Positions 54,357-63,526 of a DNA stretch of 64,000 bases are shown here, one piece after another. This DNA comes from Sphingobacteriales bacterium (GTDB taxonomy: Bacteria; Bacteroidota; Bacteroidia; Sphingobacteriales; Sphingobacteriaceae). The notes under the pieces are model-generated. The model saw only the letters and a program-made list of their open reading frames with translations, ran no database searches and had not been told where the DNA came from. Position 1 is the first letter of the stretch, and each line of letters starts with the position of its first letter. The position numbers and the translations under genes were made by a program. The DNA is taken from contig JANXOD010000009.1 of the NCBI GenBank assembly GCA_025353765.1, positions 62,001-126,000 of the forward strand, read 5' to 3'.

Positions 54357-54393
54357 AAAGCCGTCCCGATACAAATCGAGGGTGGCTTTTTTT
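54357..54393 (+). terminator. Terminator after DUF4295
   Basis: AAAGCC (54357-54362) pairs with GGCTTT (54384-54389), extended by CCCGAT / ATCGAGGG inside, followed by TTTTTTT. Clear intrinsic terminator ahead of ftsY. Confidence 0.88.
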
Positions 54394-54407
54394 GTTAATT
54401 AGTATCC

Positions 54408-55379
54408 ATGGGATTATTTGATTTTTTCAAAAAGAAAGACAACAGCATAGAGGAACAGGAAGCTCTGGACAAAAGTTTAGAAAAGACCAAGGAAGGCCTA
54501 TTTTCTAAAATTACAAAAGCTGTTGTTGGTAAATCTACCGTTGATGATGATGTGCTGGATGAGCTGGAGGAAATATTGGTAACTTCAGACGTGGGTGTAA
54601 GGACAACCTTGAAAATTATTGAAAGAATCCAATCCCGTGTTGCACGTGACAAATATGTTAATACATCAGAATTAAACGGAATATTACGGGAAGAAATTCA
54701 ACTATTACTTTCAGAAAATAACAGTAGCGATTTCCGGAGTTTTGAGTATGGTAATCATAAACCTTATGTAATTATGGTTGTGGGAGTTAATGGTGTGGGT
54801 AAAACTACCACTATTGGTAAGTTGGCTCATAAGTTAAAACTAGCTGGGAATAAAGTAGTTCTGGGTGCTGCTGATACTTTCCGTGCTGCTGCTGTAGACC
54901 AGCTTAAACTTTGGGCCGAGCGTGTGGGTGTTCGCATAGTTGCACAACCCATGGGATCTGATCCTGCATCTGTAGCATTTGATACGTTACAGTCTGCCGT
55001 TGCAAATGGTGATGATGTGGTTATCATTGACACTGCCGGTCGTTTACATAATAAAGTAGCTTTAATGAATGAACTCACCAAAATAAAACAGGTGATGCAA
55101 AAAGTTGTTCCCGCCTCACCTCATGAAATATTATTAGTTTTGGATGCATCAACCGGTCAAAATGCGATTGAGCAATGTAAACAGTTTACCCAAGCGACGG
55201 ATGTAAATGCACTTGCTTTAACTAAATTAGATGGAACGGCAAAAGGCGGTGTAGTAATAGGAATTTCAGATCAGTTTAAAATACCGGTTAAATATATTGG
55301 GGTTGGTGAAGGGATTGATCATTTACAATTATTCAATAAAAAGGAATTTGTAGATTCTCTTTTCAAACAATCAGTCTAA
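54408..55379 (+). CDS. ftsY: Signal recognition particle receptor FtsY
   Basis: 323 aa. SRP GTPase that docks ribosomes to the Sec translocon. The NG domain: GVNGVGKTTTIGKLA (P-loop) near 126-140, DTFRAAAVDQLKLWAER, DTAGRLHNKVALMNEL, and TKLDGTAKGGV near 279-289. The acidic A domain is short (FFKKKDNSIEEQEAL), as in many Bacteroidota. It is followed by rimO after 10 nt. Confidence 0.96.
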   Translation: MGLFDFFKKKDNSIEEQEALDKSLEKTKEGLFSKITKAVVGKSTVDDDVLDELEEILVTSDVGVRTTLKIIERIQSRVARDKYVNTSELNGILREEIQLLLSENNSSDFRSFEYGNHKPYVIMVVGVNGVGKTTTIGKLAHKLKLAGNKVVLGAADTFRAAAVDQLKLWAERVGVRIVAQPMGSDPASVAFDTLQSAVANGDDVVIIDTAGRLHNKVALMNELTKIKQVMQKVVPASPHEILLVLDASTGQNAIEQCKQFTQATDVNALALTKLDGTAKGGVVIGISDQFKIPVKYIGVGEGIDHLQLFNKKEFVDSLFKQSV

Positions 55380-55389
55380 TCAAAAACAA

Positions 55390-56730
55390 ATGAGAACAAA
55401 ATCTGCCAAATCACCTCAAGCATTCGTCAAGTCATCTCCAAAAATCAATGTAATTACTTTAGGTTGCTCAAAAAATATTCATGATTCAGAGGTGTTAATG
55501 GGGCAACTTCGCGGTAACCAAATGGATGTGGTACATGAAGCAGAAAAAGTTGGAAAAGACGATATCATCATAATTAATACTTGCGGATTTATTGATAATG
55601 CCAAACAGGAATCCATTGATACCATTCTTCAATACAGTGAACTTAAAGAGCAGGGAAAAGTAGGGAAAGTGATTGTTACCGGTTGCCTTTCTGAGAGATA
55701 CAAACCGGAGCTTGAAGCTGAAATCACCAATATAGATGCTTATTTCGGGACTAATGACCTTCAAAATTTATTAACTTCTATAGGTGCAGATTATAAGCAT
55801 GAATTACTTGGAGAGCGTTTTTTAACCACTCCTTCTCATTTTGCTTATTTTAAAATTGCAGAAGGTTGTAATCGTCCCTGCTCATTTTGTGCAATTCCTT
55901 TGATGCGTGGCAAACATGTATCTAAATCAATGGAAGAGTTAGTGAAAGAAGCTAAATTTTTGGCTAAAAACGGAACAAAAGAACTCATATTAATTGCTCA
56001 GGATCTTACTTATTATGGCCTTGATCTCTACAATAAAAGAAACCTGGCCGATCTCTTAAGGAATCTTTCTGATGTAGATGGGATTGAATGGATTCGTTTG
56101 CAATATGCTTATCCATCCGGCTTTCCAATGGACATTTTGGATGTAATGAATGAGCGCTCAAATATTTGCAATTATTTGGATATGCCTTTGCAGCATATTA
56201 CAGATGATATGTTAAAGTCTATGCGACGTGGAACTACCAAACAAAAGACTATCGACCTGGTTAATTCCATTCGTGACAAAGTTCCAACTATTGCATTGCG
56301 CACTACATTGATATGTGGTTATCCGGGCGAAACCGAGCATGATTTTGAAGAAATGAAAAACTGGGTAACCGAAACACGCTTTGATCGTTTAGGTTGCTTT
56401 ACTTACTCTCATGAGGAAAAAACTCATGCTCATTTATTGAATGATAATATAACTGAAGAGGTAAAACAACAACGTGTGGATGCCATTATGGATATTCAGC
56501 AAGGAATATCCTACGAAAAAAATCAGCAAAAGATAGGAAATACCTACAAAGTTTTGGTTGATAAAAAAGACGGTGATTATTTTATCGGACGGACTGAATT
56601 TGATTCCCCGGAAGTGGATAATGAAGTTTTAATTGATGCTCATGTAGATTATGCAAATTTGGGAAACTTTGTAAATGTAAAAATAGATCGTGCAGAAGAT
56701 TTTGATTTGTATGGAAACATTGTCAAATAA
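55390..56730 (+). CDS. rimO: Ribosomal protein S12 methylthiotransferase RimO
   Basis: 446 aa. It adds a methylthio group to Asp88 of ribosomal protein S12. The N-terminal UPF0004 cluster cysteines are in LGCSKNIHDSEVL, NTCGFI and VTGCLSERY. The radical-SAM cluster is CNRPCSFCAIP near 156-166. The C-terminal TRAM domain ends near residue 440. Coupled with ftsY by a 10-nt gap. Confidence 0.95.
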   Translation: MRTKSAKSPQAFVKSSPKINVITLGCSKNIHDSEVLMGQLRGNQMDVVHEAEKVGKDDIIIINTCGFIDNAKQESIDTILQYSELKEQGKVGKVIVTGCLSERYKPELEAEITNIDAYFGTNDLQNLLTSIGADYKHELLGERFLTTPSHFAYFKIAEGCNRPCSFCAIPLMRGKHVSKSMEELVKEAKFLAKNGTKELILIAQDLTYYGLDLYNKRNLADLLRNLSDVDGIEWIRLQYAYPSGFPMDILDVMNERSNICNYLDMPLQHITDDMLKSMRRGTTKQKTIDLVNSIRDKVPTIALRTTLICGYPGETEHDFEEMKNWVTETRFDRLGCFTYSHEEKTHAHLLNDNITEEVKQQRVDAIMDIQQGISYEKNQQKIGNTYKVLVDKKDGDYFIGRTEFDSPEVDNEVLIDAHVDYANLGNFVNVKIDRAEDFDLYGNIVK

Positions 56731-56777
56731 AAGATAACGCATAGCGGAATTCAGCATTTTCCCTAATTTCGTTCTGA

Positions 56778-58379
56778 ATGAAAGCAACTTATATTGATTA
56801 TAGCGAAACAAACAGTTTCTCCCCCGCAGTAATTTCTTATCTCAAAAAAGATCCTACTCTAAAGCCTTTCATCTCTTTTCAGCCTAGTATTGATGGTTTT
56901 GAAAAATTATTGAAAAACAAAAAGGTCAATGCAGACCGTTCAATACTCGTAAATGTATTGAAAGAACAATATGATACAACTTCAATCTTCCAATCTCAAA
57001 ACTCCAAACTGGTATCAGATAATATTGAATTATTAGCCAGAGATAATACCTATACCATAACTACCGGGCATCAATTAAATCTATTTACCGGGCCACTCTA
57101 TTTTATTTTCAAGATTGTTACCACAATTAATCTGGCTAAGGAACTTAAACTAAAATTTCCTGATAAAAATTTTGTTCCTCTTTACTGGATGGCCACAGAA
57201 GATCATGATTTTGAAGAAATTAATCATGTTTACATTGGCGGTAAAAAGATTAAATGGGATAATGAAGATAAAGGTGCAACAGGTCGGTTAAATATGAAAG
57301 GGTTACAGCAGGCAATTAAGGAATATGCCGGGATTTTAGGCCTGTCTGACCATGCAGAAAGTTTATCTAAAATTATAAATGCAGCCTATTTAAAGCATTC
57401 TAATTTGGCGGATGCTACCCGGTATTTAGTTCATACTTTATTTAAAAATTACGGTTTAGTTATTTTAGATGCAGATCATCCATCATTAAAAAAGCAGTTT
57501 GTTGATGTTATAGAACACGATATTATTGAACAAAATAGTTTTAAAAACATCAATGACAGTAATCAAAAACTACATGAAATAGGGATTGAAGCACCGGTGA
57601 ATCCCAGAGAGATAAACTTCTTTTATTTGTTAGATAATTTACGCGAACGTATTGTTTTTGAAAATGGGATTTACCAAGTTTTAAATACAGAAATCACCTT
57701 CACTGAAGACCAACTCCGTAAAGAAATTGAAAATTACCCGGAACGATTTAGCCCAAATGTGGTTATGCGGCCATTGTACCAGGAAATCATTCTGCCTAAT
57801 ATTGCTTATGTAGGCGGTGGGGCAGAGGTAGTTTATTGGCTGCAACTCAAACAAAACTTTGATCATTATCAGGTTGATTTTCCCATCTTAATTTTAAGAA
57901 ACTCTGCTTTGCTAGTTGATGAAAGCTTAGAGAAAAAACTCAAAAAACTTGATTTGACTTTCAAAGATAGTTTTATAAAATCTCCCGATTTACAAAAGGA
58001 ATGGATTTTAAATCATACTAAACACGACCTGAGTTTAACCGATGAATGGCAGGAATTCACATCCATCTTTGAAAAAATAAAATCACAGGCTTCCCAGATT
58101 GATATTACTCTTGCCCCCAGTACCGATGCGGTAAAAGCCAGATTACATAAAGCTATATCCAACTTGGAAAAAAAGCTGCTTAAAGCTGAGAAAAGGAATT
58201 ATGAAGATGCTTTAGCCCAAATTGAAAGCCTAAAAACGAAGCTTTTCCCTCAAGGTGAATTACAGGAACGTTCTGAAAATTTTGGTCTTCTTTATGCAAA
58301 ACACGGAGATGATTTTATTGGGTTACTGATAACCTGTTTTAAACCCTTAGATTTCAAATTTACCATCTTACAAGAATAG
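56778..58379 (+). CDS. bshC: Bacillithiol biosynthesis cysteine-adding enzyme BshC
   Basis: 533 aa. BshC ligates cysteine to glucosaminyl-malate in the last step of bacillithiol synthesis. Family text: TITTGHQLNLFTGPLYFIFK near 95-114, LYWMATEDHDFEEINHVYI near 135-153, and PNVVMRPLYQEIILPNIAYVGGGAEVVYW near 320-348. A long coiled coil at about 430-490 (NLEKKLLKAEKRNYEDALA) is normal. bshA and bshB are outside the window. This implies a bacillithiol-based redox buffer. Confidence 0.93.
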   Translation: MKATYIDYSETNSFSPAVISYLKKDPTLKPFISFQPSIDGFEKLLKNKKVNADRSILVNVLKEQYDTTSIFQSQNSKLVSDNIELLARDNTYTITTGHQLNLFTGPLYFIFKIVTTINLAKELKLKFPDKNFVPLYWMATEDHDFEEINHVYIGGKKIKWDNEDKGATGRLNMKGLQQAIKEYAGILGLSDHAESLSKIINAAYLKHSNLADATRYLVHTLFKNYGLVILDADHPSLKKQFVDVIEHDIIEQNSFKNINDSNQKLHEIGIEAPVNPREINFFYLLDNLRERIVFENGIYQVLNTEITFTEDQLRKEIENYPERFSPNVVMRPLYQEIILPNIAYVGGGAEVVYWLQLKQNFDHYQVDFPILILRNSALLVDESLEKKLKKLDLTFKDSFIKSPDLQKEWILNHTKHDLSLTDEWQEFTSIFEKIKSQASQIDITLAPSTDAVKARLHKAISNLEKKLLKAEKRNYEDALAQIESLKTKLFPQGELQERSENFGLLYAKHGDDFIGLLITCFKPLDFKFTILQE

Positions 58380-58386
58380 CTCAATA

Positions 58387-59472
58387 ATGAATTACCATAC
58401 TTTTTCTGAAGACACTTTACGAAATTTCACCAAATCTGTTTTCATCAAAATGGGCTGTTCAACTGAACATGCCAATTTAGCTACAGATGTATTAATCAAA
58501 TCAGATTTGCGGGGAATTGACTCTCATGGAGTTGCCCGCTTAAGCGGATATGTACGTTTGTGGGAAAAGGATCGCATTAATGCCAAACCTAATATTCAAA
58601 TTGTATACGAAACACCCACCACTGCAACGGTTGATGGCGATGGTGGTTTAGGTTTGGTTATTGCCCCTTTTGCGATGAAAGTAGCTATAGAAAAGGCTAT
58701 TATGTATGGTTCTGGCTGGGTTTCAGTTAGAAATTCAAATCATTTTGGTATTGCAGCTTATCATACCTTAATGGCTGTTGAAAAAGATATGATCGGTTTT
58801 GCAATGACGAATGCTAGTCCTCTGGTGGCACCTACTTTTGCCAATGAGCGTTTATTGGGAACCAACCCCATGTGTTATGCTTTTCCAGCAGGGAAATATC
58901 CGCCTGTAATTGTAGATATGGCAACCTCTGCAGCGGCAAATGGTAAATTAGAAATAGCCCAGCGTTCCGACAAAAAGGTGCCCGAAGGCTGGATACAAGA
59001 TTCAAAAGGCCGGTCATCTGTTGATCCTCATGAATTAAAAAATGGTGGTTCATTACTCCCTTTGGGTAGTGATAAAGATCATGGCAGCCATAAGGGATTT
59101 GGCTTAAGTGCTACAGTTGATATTCTTTCGGCGGTACTTTCGGGAGCTAATTACGGGCCCTGGGTTCCTCCCTTTGTGGCATTTTTAGACCCTCCAACTG
59201 ATCCTGTCGGGAAAGGGATCGGGCATTTTTTAGGTGCGATTCGTGTAGATGGATTTCGACCTGTTGATGAATTTAAATCACATTTGGATAATTGGATAGC
59301 ACGATTCAAATCGGCTAAAACTGTATCCGAAGATCAAAAAGTAATTATTCCCGGTGAACCGGAATTTGCAGCAGAAAAAGATCGTAAGATTAATGGGATA
59401 CCTTTGGTTGATGTGGTGGTAAATGATTTAAATGAATTGGCTGTGAAATTGGGTATTAAAAAATTAGTATAG
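58387..59472 (+). CDS. Malate/L-lactate dehydrogenase family oxidoreductase (Ldh_2)
   Basis: 361 aa. NAD(P)-dependent Ldh_2 family (PF02615; malate, ureidoglycolate, sulfolactate-type). Family text: SDLRGIDSHGVARLSGYV near 38-55, ATVDGDGGLGLVIAPFAM, VRNSNHFGIAAYHT near 117-130 with the catalytic His, LLGTNPMCYAFP and GSHKGFGLSATVDIL. Substrate cannot be fixed from sequence. The stop is 7 nt past bshC by gap and 6 nt before a REP-like hairpin. Confidence 0.88.
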   Translation: MNYHTFSEDTLRNFTKSVFIKMGCSTEHANLATDVLIKSDLRGIDSHGVARLSGYVRLWEKDRINAKPNIQIVYETPTTATVDGDGGLGLVIAPFAMKVAIEKAIMYGSGWVSVRNSNHFGIAAYHTLMAVEKDMIGFAMTNASPLVAPTFANERLLGTNPMCYAFPAGKYPPVIVDMATSAAANGKLEIAQRSDKKVPEGWIQDSKGRSSVDPHELKNGGSLLPLGSDKDHGSHKGFGLSATVDILSAVLSGANYGPWVPPFVAFLDPPTDPVGKGIGHFLGAIRVDGFRPVDEFKSHLDNWIARFKSAKTVSEDQKVIIPGEPEFAAEKDRKINGIPLVDVVVNDLNELAVKLGIKKLV

Positions 59473-59477
59473 GTATG

Positions 59478-59499
59478 CGGTTGGTGGGGGCACCAACCG
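59478..59499. repeat. REP-like perfect hairpin
   Basis: CGGTTGGTG (59478-59486) and CACCAACCG (59491-59499) with a GGGG loop, a perfect 9-bp palindrome 5 nt after the Ldh_2 stop. Same sequence type as the hairpin at 15234-15253. The rest of the 307-nt gap 59473-59779 has no gene I can support: the open frame starting at 59475 begins inside this repeat. Confidence 0.8.
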
Positions 59500-59779
59500 T
59501 GGGAATAAACGCTCTCCCCAATAACGCCATTATTAAATCCAAGAACTGTAAATATGGGTCTAAAAATGAAAATTTTTATTCAGAAATAGACAACCTTCCT
59601 ATTTTAGCTGTCTCTATCTCAAAAAAGAACCGTTTTAGGGAAGAATTAATGTGGGATAAGTTAATTTATGAAGCGTTTATAATATTCTTTTTGCAGAACT
59701 ACCTTGAGGGCATCATCATAAAAACAAAAAGTAAGTATTCAGGGTTGTATTTATAAGGAGTACAAATACAATTCAAGTC

Positions 59780-60031
59780 ATGGCTAATCTCAAAAAAAGT
59801 GGGAAAGGGAAATTAGGTCTTGAAGCAAAGAGCAGAGACGCGGCTGATATCGACTCACAAATTACTAAAAGAAATTTGAAAGAAAGAGGAATTTCGAATA
59901 GTGGCGGACAATTTGCTAACCAGACTGATAATAAACAGGCAACGGTTAATAAAGGCGATCAGAACCCTGACATACAGGGAAAAAGAAAAGCACCAAAACT
60001 CCCCAGTGAAAGCGGACCGAAAAAAAAGTAG
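59780..60031 (+). CDS. Small basic protein of unknown function, 83 aa
   Basis: 83 aa, Lys-, Ser-, Gln- and Asn-rich and almost free of hydrophobic clusters, therefore likely disordered: MANLKKSGKGKLGLEAKSRD, then DIDSQITKRNLKERG and KRKAPKLPSESGPKKK. A clear hairpin terminator begins on its stop codon (60028-60056), which supports a real gene. It does not match a family I recognise; its charge fits DNA- or RNA-binding or stress-protein types. Confidence 0.65.
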   Translation: MANLKKSGKGKLGLEAKSRDAADIDSQITKRNLKERGISNSGGQFANQTDNKQATVNKGDQNPDIQGKRKAPKLPSESGPKKK

Positions 60032-60056
60032 GGATAATTCAGTAAATTATCCCTAC
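60028..60056. terminator. Bidirectional terminator between the 83-aa gene and lepB
   Basis: GTAGGGATAATT (60028-60039) and AATTATCCCTAC (60045-60056) with a 5-nt loop, perfect 12-bp stem. It includes the TAG stop of the 83-aa gene and can end both transcripts. Confidence 0.82.
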
Positions 60057-60074
60057 TAATTAAGTGTAGGAGAA

Positions 60075-61181
60075 TTAATATATCCCTCTTAATAATCTGT
60101 TCCAGCGTATTTTATCAAAAAATGATCCGTTTGTATTCCAGCTCATCCATACAAATAAAGCTTTACCCACAATATGATCTTCTGGTACAAAGCCCCAATA
60201 ACGGGAATCTAAAGAGTTATGACGGTTATCGCCCATCATCCAATAGTAATTCATTTTAAAGGTATAGCTATCTGCTTTTTTACCATTAATCAAAATGTCT
60301 TTTCCTACCTGTTCTACCTTGTTGCCTTCATATACTGATATAGCACGCTGGTAAATTGGTAGATTTGTACTATCCAGTTTAACTGTCCAGCCTTTTTTTG
60401 GTACAATCAGCGGCCCGAAATTATCTACATTCCATTTAAATTGGATGTTATGAGGAAATATTTCCGGGTCATACTCACCCATTGGCTTGGTCATAGGGTT
60501 TAGTGTTTTTACGTTAGACCATTTTTTGATAACTTCCGCATCTTCTTTAGTCATGTTAAAATAATATTCATCGGCAGTTGCACGCTGAACCCCAACATGC
60601 ATATCATCCAATGTTTGTGGATTAAAATCCGTTCCGTCAGTTTTAACATAATAATCTATCTGGCCAAACTGAGGTGTTTCCGCAGCTTTCCCATTAATAT
60701 ATACCTGGGCATTGATAATTCGCAAGGTATCTCCGGCAACAGCCTGGCAACGCTTGATATAATTTTCGCGTTTATCCACAGGACGATTAAATGGAGGATC
60801 AGCTTCCATGGGATAATTAAAAACAACGACATCTCCTTTTTTAACCTCACTCAATCCCGGTAAACGATGGTAGTTCCATTGAATCCCATCCCAATAAGCT
60901 TTTGTACCAATAATGGGCATGGTATGATGTGCAAATGGAAATGAAATAGGGGTAATAGGCATACGAGCCCCATAATTTACTTTGCTTACAAACAGGAAAT
61001 CGCCAACCAGCAATGTTTTTTCCATGGATCCTGTCGGGATGGTATAGGCTTCTATAAATAATCCGCGAATTAATGTGGCAGCAACTACGGCAAAAAGGAT
61101 GGCATCAAACCATTCACGTCCTGCACTTTTTTTAACTTTTGTATTTTTCGGGGATTTCTTCTTCCAGAATTTCAAACTCAT
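60075..61181 (-). CDS. lepB: Signal peptidase I
   Basis: 368 aa, the longer form seen in Bacteroidota. One membrane helix at about 26-43. The catalytic Ser52 is in IPTGSMEKTLLVGDFLFVSK and the general-base Lys143 in RENYIKRCQAVAGD. The C-terminal box is MMGDNRHNSLDSRYWGFVPEDHIVGKALFVWMSW. It removes signal peptides from proteins exported via Sec. Downstream of dapB on the same strand with a 23-nt gap. Confidence 0.95.
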   Translation of the reverse strand: MSLKFWKKKSPKNTKVKKSAGREWFDAILFAVVAATLIRGLFIEAYTIPTGSMEKTLLVGDFLFVSKVNYGARMPITPISFPFAHHTMPIIGTKAYWDGIQWNYHRLPGLSEVKKGDVVVFNYPMEADPPFNRPVDKRENYIKRCQAVAGDTLRIINAQVYINGKAAETPQFGQIDYYVKTDGTDFNPQTLDDMHVGVQRATADEYYFNMTKEDAEVIKKWSNVKTLNPMTKPMGEYDPEIFPHNIQFKWNVDNFGPLIVPKKGWTVKLDSTNLPIYQRAISVYEGNKVEQVGKDILINGKKADSYTFKMNYYWMMGDNRHNSLDSRYWGFVPEDHIVGKALFVWMSWNTNGSFFDKIRWNRLLRGIY

Positions 61182-61204
61182 CTTTATTAATTTATAATAA
61201 TCTT

Positions 61205-61948
61205 TTAAACGCTAAAATCAAACATATCATCAATTGAAAAGAAGCCTGTTTTATCTTGCAGCCACTCGGCCGCTAAAACAGCACTCAAAGCAAATCCTGC
61301 CCGGTTATGTGCTTTGTGCTTAAATTCAATACTATCCACTTCCGAGCTATAAATTACCGTATGTGTACCCGGCACTTCTTCAATCCGGTGCGATTCTATT
61401 AATAATTGATCGGGTTTAACGATCATTTCATTTTCTTGTCCCACCACTTCATTTACCCATTCCTTTTTACGTTCCAGGTTTTCCAGTATTCCTTCGGCTA
61501 TAGTCATTGCGGTACCGCTGGGCGCATCCATTTTTTGGGTATGGTGGATTTCTTCTACCTGCACTTCATATTGCGGATAAGAGTTCATAATTTTTGCCAG
61601 TATCTTATTCACAAAGAAGAATACATTTACACCAATACTGAAATTAGATGCATATAGCATGGAATTGTTACTGCGTTCGCATTGATTCTTTATTTCCTGC
61701 AATTTACCATACCAGCCTGTAGTGCCCACCACAATAGGAGCATTTGCTTCGAAACAAGTTTCTATATTCTTTATTACGGAGGCTGGAGTGCTAAAATCTA
61801 TCGCCACATCTATTTTTTTAAGATTGGCTATGGTCAGTTCATGAATATTATCTGCATCAATTTTTAAGATAATTTCATGACCACGGTCTGTAGCAAACTT
61901 CTCGATAATTTGGCCCATTTTACCGTAACCTAATAAGGCTATTTTCAT
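61205..61948 (-). CDS. dapB: 4-hydroxy-tetrahydrodipicolinate reductase
   Basis: 247 aa. It reduces the lysine/mDAP pathway intermediate using NAD(P)H. The Rossmann motif LGYGKMGQIIEKFA is at 5-18. The substrate motif EIHHTQKMDAPSGTA near 133-147 carries the catalytic His-His and Lys. Contains VVGTTGWYG. It lies between lepB and the DUF5683 gene, in the order parA-parB-DUF5683-dapB-lepB. Confidence 0.95.
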   Translation of the reverse strand: MKIALLGYGKMGQIIEKFATDRGHEIILKIDADNIHELTIANLKKIDVAIDFSTPASVIKNIETCFEANAPIVVGTTGWYGKLQEIKNQCERSNNSMLYASNFSIGVNVFFFVNKILAKIMNSYPQYEVQVEEIHHTQKMDAPSGTAMTIAEGILENLERKKEWVNEVVGQENEMIVKPDQLLIESHRIEEVPGTHTVIYSSEVDSIEFKHKAHNRAGFALSAVLAAEWLQDKTGFFSIDDMFDFSV

Positions 61949-62000
61949 TAGAAGGATTTTATAATTATGATGAGATTTAATTTAATTATGCACAGCCTAA

Positions 62001-62627
62001 TCATAAAGACAAACTTACTTTAATACCCGGAATATACGAATTCATAAATGGTTGCTGTTGTAAAGATGGTTTAATTTGTAGCGTTAAATCATCAGATATA
62101 TCGTATCTGAAAAACTTGGCATCCACATAAGCATCAATAATATTAATGGCATAAAATGCAACTCCGGCTAAAACAGATAAATCTCGATTACGGCGATAAG
62201 CATCTTTATATAAAATAATTCCCTCATCAGTAGCATTAACAAATAAAGGGTTTTCCTTTAGTCCTGGATTTGCATTTCGGTATTGAGCTTCTTTCAGGAA
62301 AATCTTATAGTATCGGTTATTAAATTCAAATATCAATCCTAGGCCTACAAATCCGCCATAAATAAGCGGTACTTTCCACCATCGCTTATTATAAATCTGA
62401 CCTAAACCCGGTAATATTGCTGATCTGAAAGCTGCTTTTCGTGGCATTTTTTCTATGGCCAATCTTAGCGAATCTTTAATAATACCTTTTTCTTTAACAG
62501 ATGGTTTGGATAATTTCTGTTGAACAGTATCTTTCTGAATAATGGTACTATCCGTTTTTTGGGCAAAAGCAGATAAGCTTATGAAAAAGCTAATGTTTAT
62601 AAATAAAATGGATTTTTTTATAGTCAT
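62001..62627 (-). CDS. DUF5683-domain exported protein
   Basis: 208 aa from the ATG at 62627, which shares a base with the parB stop (TAATG). An in-frame TTG at 62633 is less likely. Signal peptide MTIKKSILFINISFFISLSAFA-QK. The DUF5683 region contains KAAFRSAILPGLGQIYNKRWWKVPLIYGGFVGLGLIFEFNNRYYK, with a membrane segment inside; VAFYAINIIDAYVDAKFF is typical. Found next to parB in many Bacteroidota. Function unknown; the tight coupling with parB is notable. Confidence 0.85.
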   Translation of the reverse strand: MTIKKSILFINISFFISLSAFAQKTDSTIIQKDTVQQKLSKPSVKEKGIIKDSLRLAIEKMPRKAAFRSAILPGLGQIYNKRWWKVPLIYGGFVGLGLIFEFNNRYYKIFLKEAQYRNANPGLKENPLFVNATDEGIILYKDAYRRNRDLSVLAGVAFYAINIIDAYVDAKFFRYDISDDLTLQIKPSLQQQPFMNSYIPGIKVSLSL

Positions 62628-63523
62628 TACCAATCCAGCATTTCCAGGATGCGATTTAGGTCATCTTCTGATAAGAACGGAATTTCTATGGTTCCAGTTC
62701 CTTTAGCCTGAACTTTTAATTTTATTTTGGTTCCGAATTTAGAAGCCAGGTCATCTTCAATTTTTTGATACTGGAAAGATATAACACCTAATTTTGCAGG
62801 TTTAGATTTACTACCTGCTTTTTGAATTTCACGTACCAGCTCCTCTACCTTACGTACAGAAAGCTCTTTATTGATAATTTGCTGATGGATATAAAGCTGC
62901 TTATCTGCATCTTCAACGGAAATAAGAGCACGTGCATGGCCCATAGAAATTTCATTATCACGAATGGATGCCTGTATGGCGGGAGGAAGCTTTAGTAATC
63001 GAAGATAATTAGTAACTGTGGAGCGGTTTTTACTCACTCGATCTCCAAGCTCTTCCTGTTTTAAATGACATTCTTCTATCATCCGGTGAAAACTTAGTGC
63101 TACTTCAATAGCATTCAGATTTTCACGTTGTATATTCTCAATCAATGCCATTTCAAGCATTTGCTGATCATTGGCTGTACGGATATATGCGGGTATTTCT
63201 ACCAATCCGGCTAATTTAGAAGCACGTAAACGGCGTTCACCGGAAATTAATTGATAACTATTTTGACCAACTCTCCTAACGGTTACAGGCTGAATAAGGC
63301 CTTGTAATTTAATGGATGCAGAAAGCTCATGAAGAGCCTGAGGTTCAAATTCGGAACGTGGCTGAAAAGGGTTAACTTCAACATCGCTTATTTTAATATG
63401 GCTGATTGTTCCGAGTGAAGCACCTTCATTACTTACCTGTTGTTTATTATTGTGAACAACTTCCGTATCATCCAAGAGTGCACTTAATCCTCTTCCTAAT
63501 CCGGTTTTTTTCTGATGCGTCAT
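62627..63523 (-). CDS. parB: Chromosome-partitioning protein ParB
   Basis: 298 aa. CTP-dependent DNA clamp that loads at parS. The N-terminal CTPase signature includes GERRLRASKLAGL near 113-125; the helix-turn-helix region is EELGDRVSKNRSTVTNYLRLL near 155-176; the C-terminal dimerisation domain ends MLDW. The gene lies 3 nt after parA on the minus strand. No classic parS 16-mer is visible in this window. Confidence 0.96.
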   Translation of the reverse strand: MTHQKKTGLGRGLSALLDDTEVVHNNKQQVSNEGASLGTISHIKISDVEVNPFQPRSEFEPQALHELSASIKLQGLIQPVTVRRVGQNSYQLISGERRLRASKLAGLVEIPAYIRTANDQQMLEMALIENIQRENLNAIEVALSFHRMIEECHLKQEELGDRVSKNRSTVTNYLRLLKLPPAIQASIRDNEISMGHARALISVEDADKQLYIHQQIINKELSVRKVEELVREIQKAGSKSKPAKLGVISFQYQKIEDDLASKFGTKIKLKVQAKGTGTIEIPFLSEDDLNRILEMLDW

Positions 63524-63526
63524 GTG

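Noticed and set aside
59475-59756. 93-aa plus-strand frame after the Ldh_2 gene
   Set aside because: Its first codons are the REP hairpin, composition is unlike neighbours, and it has no own promoter, so I regard it as spurious.
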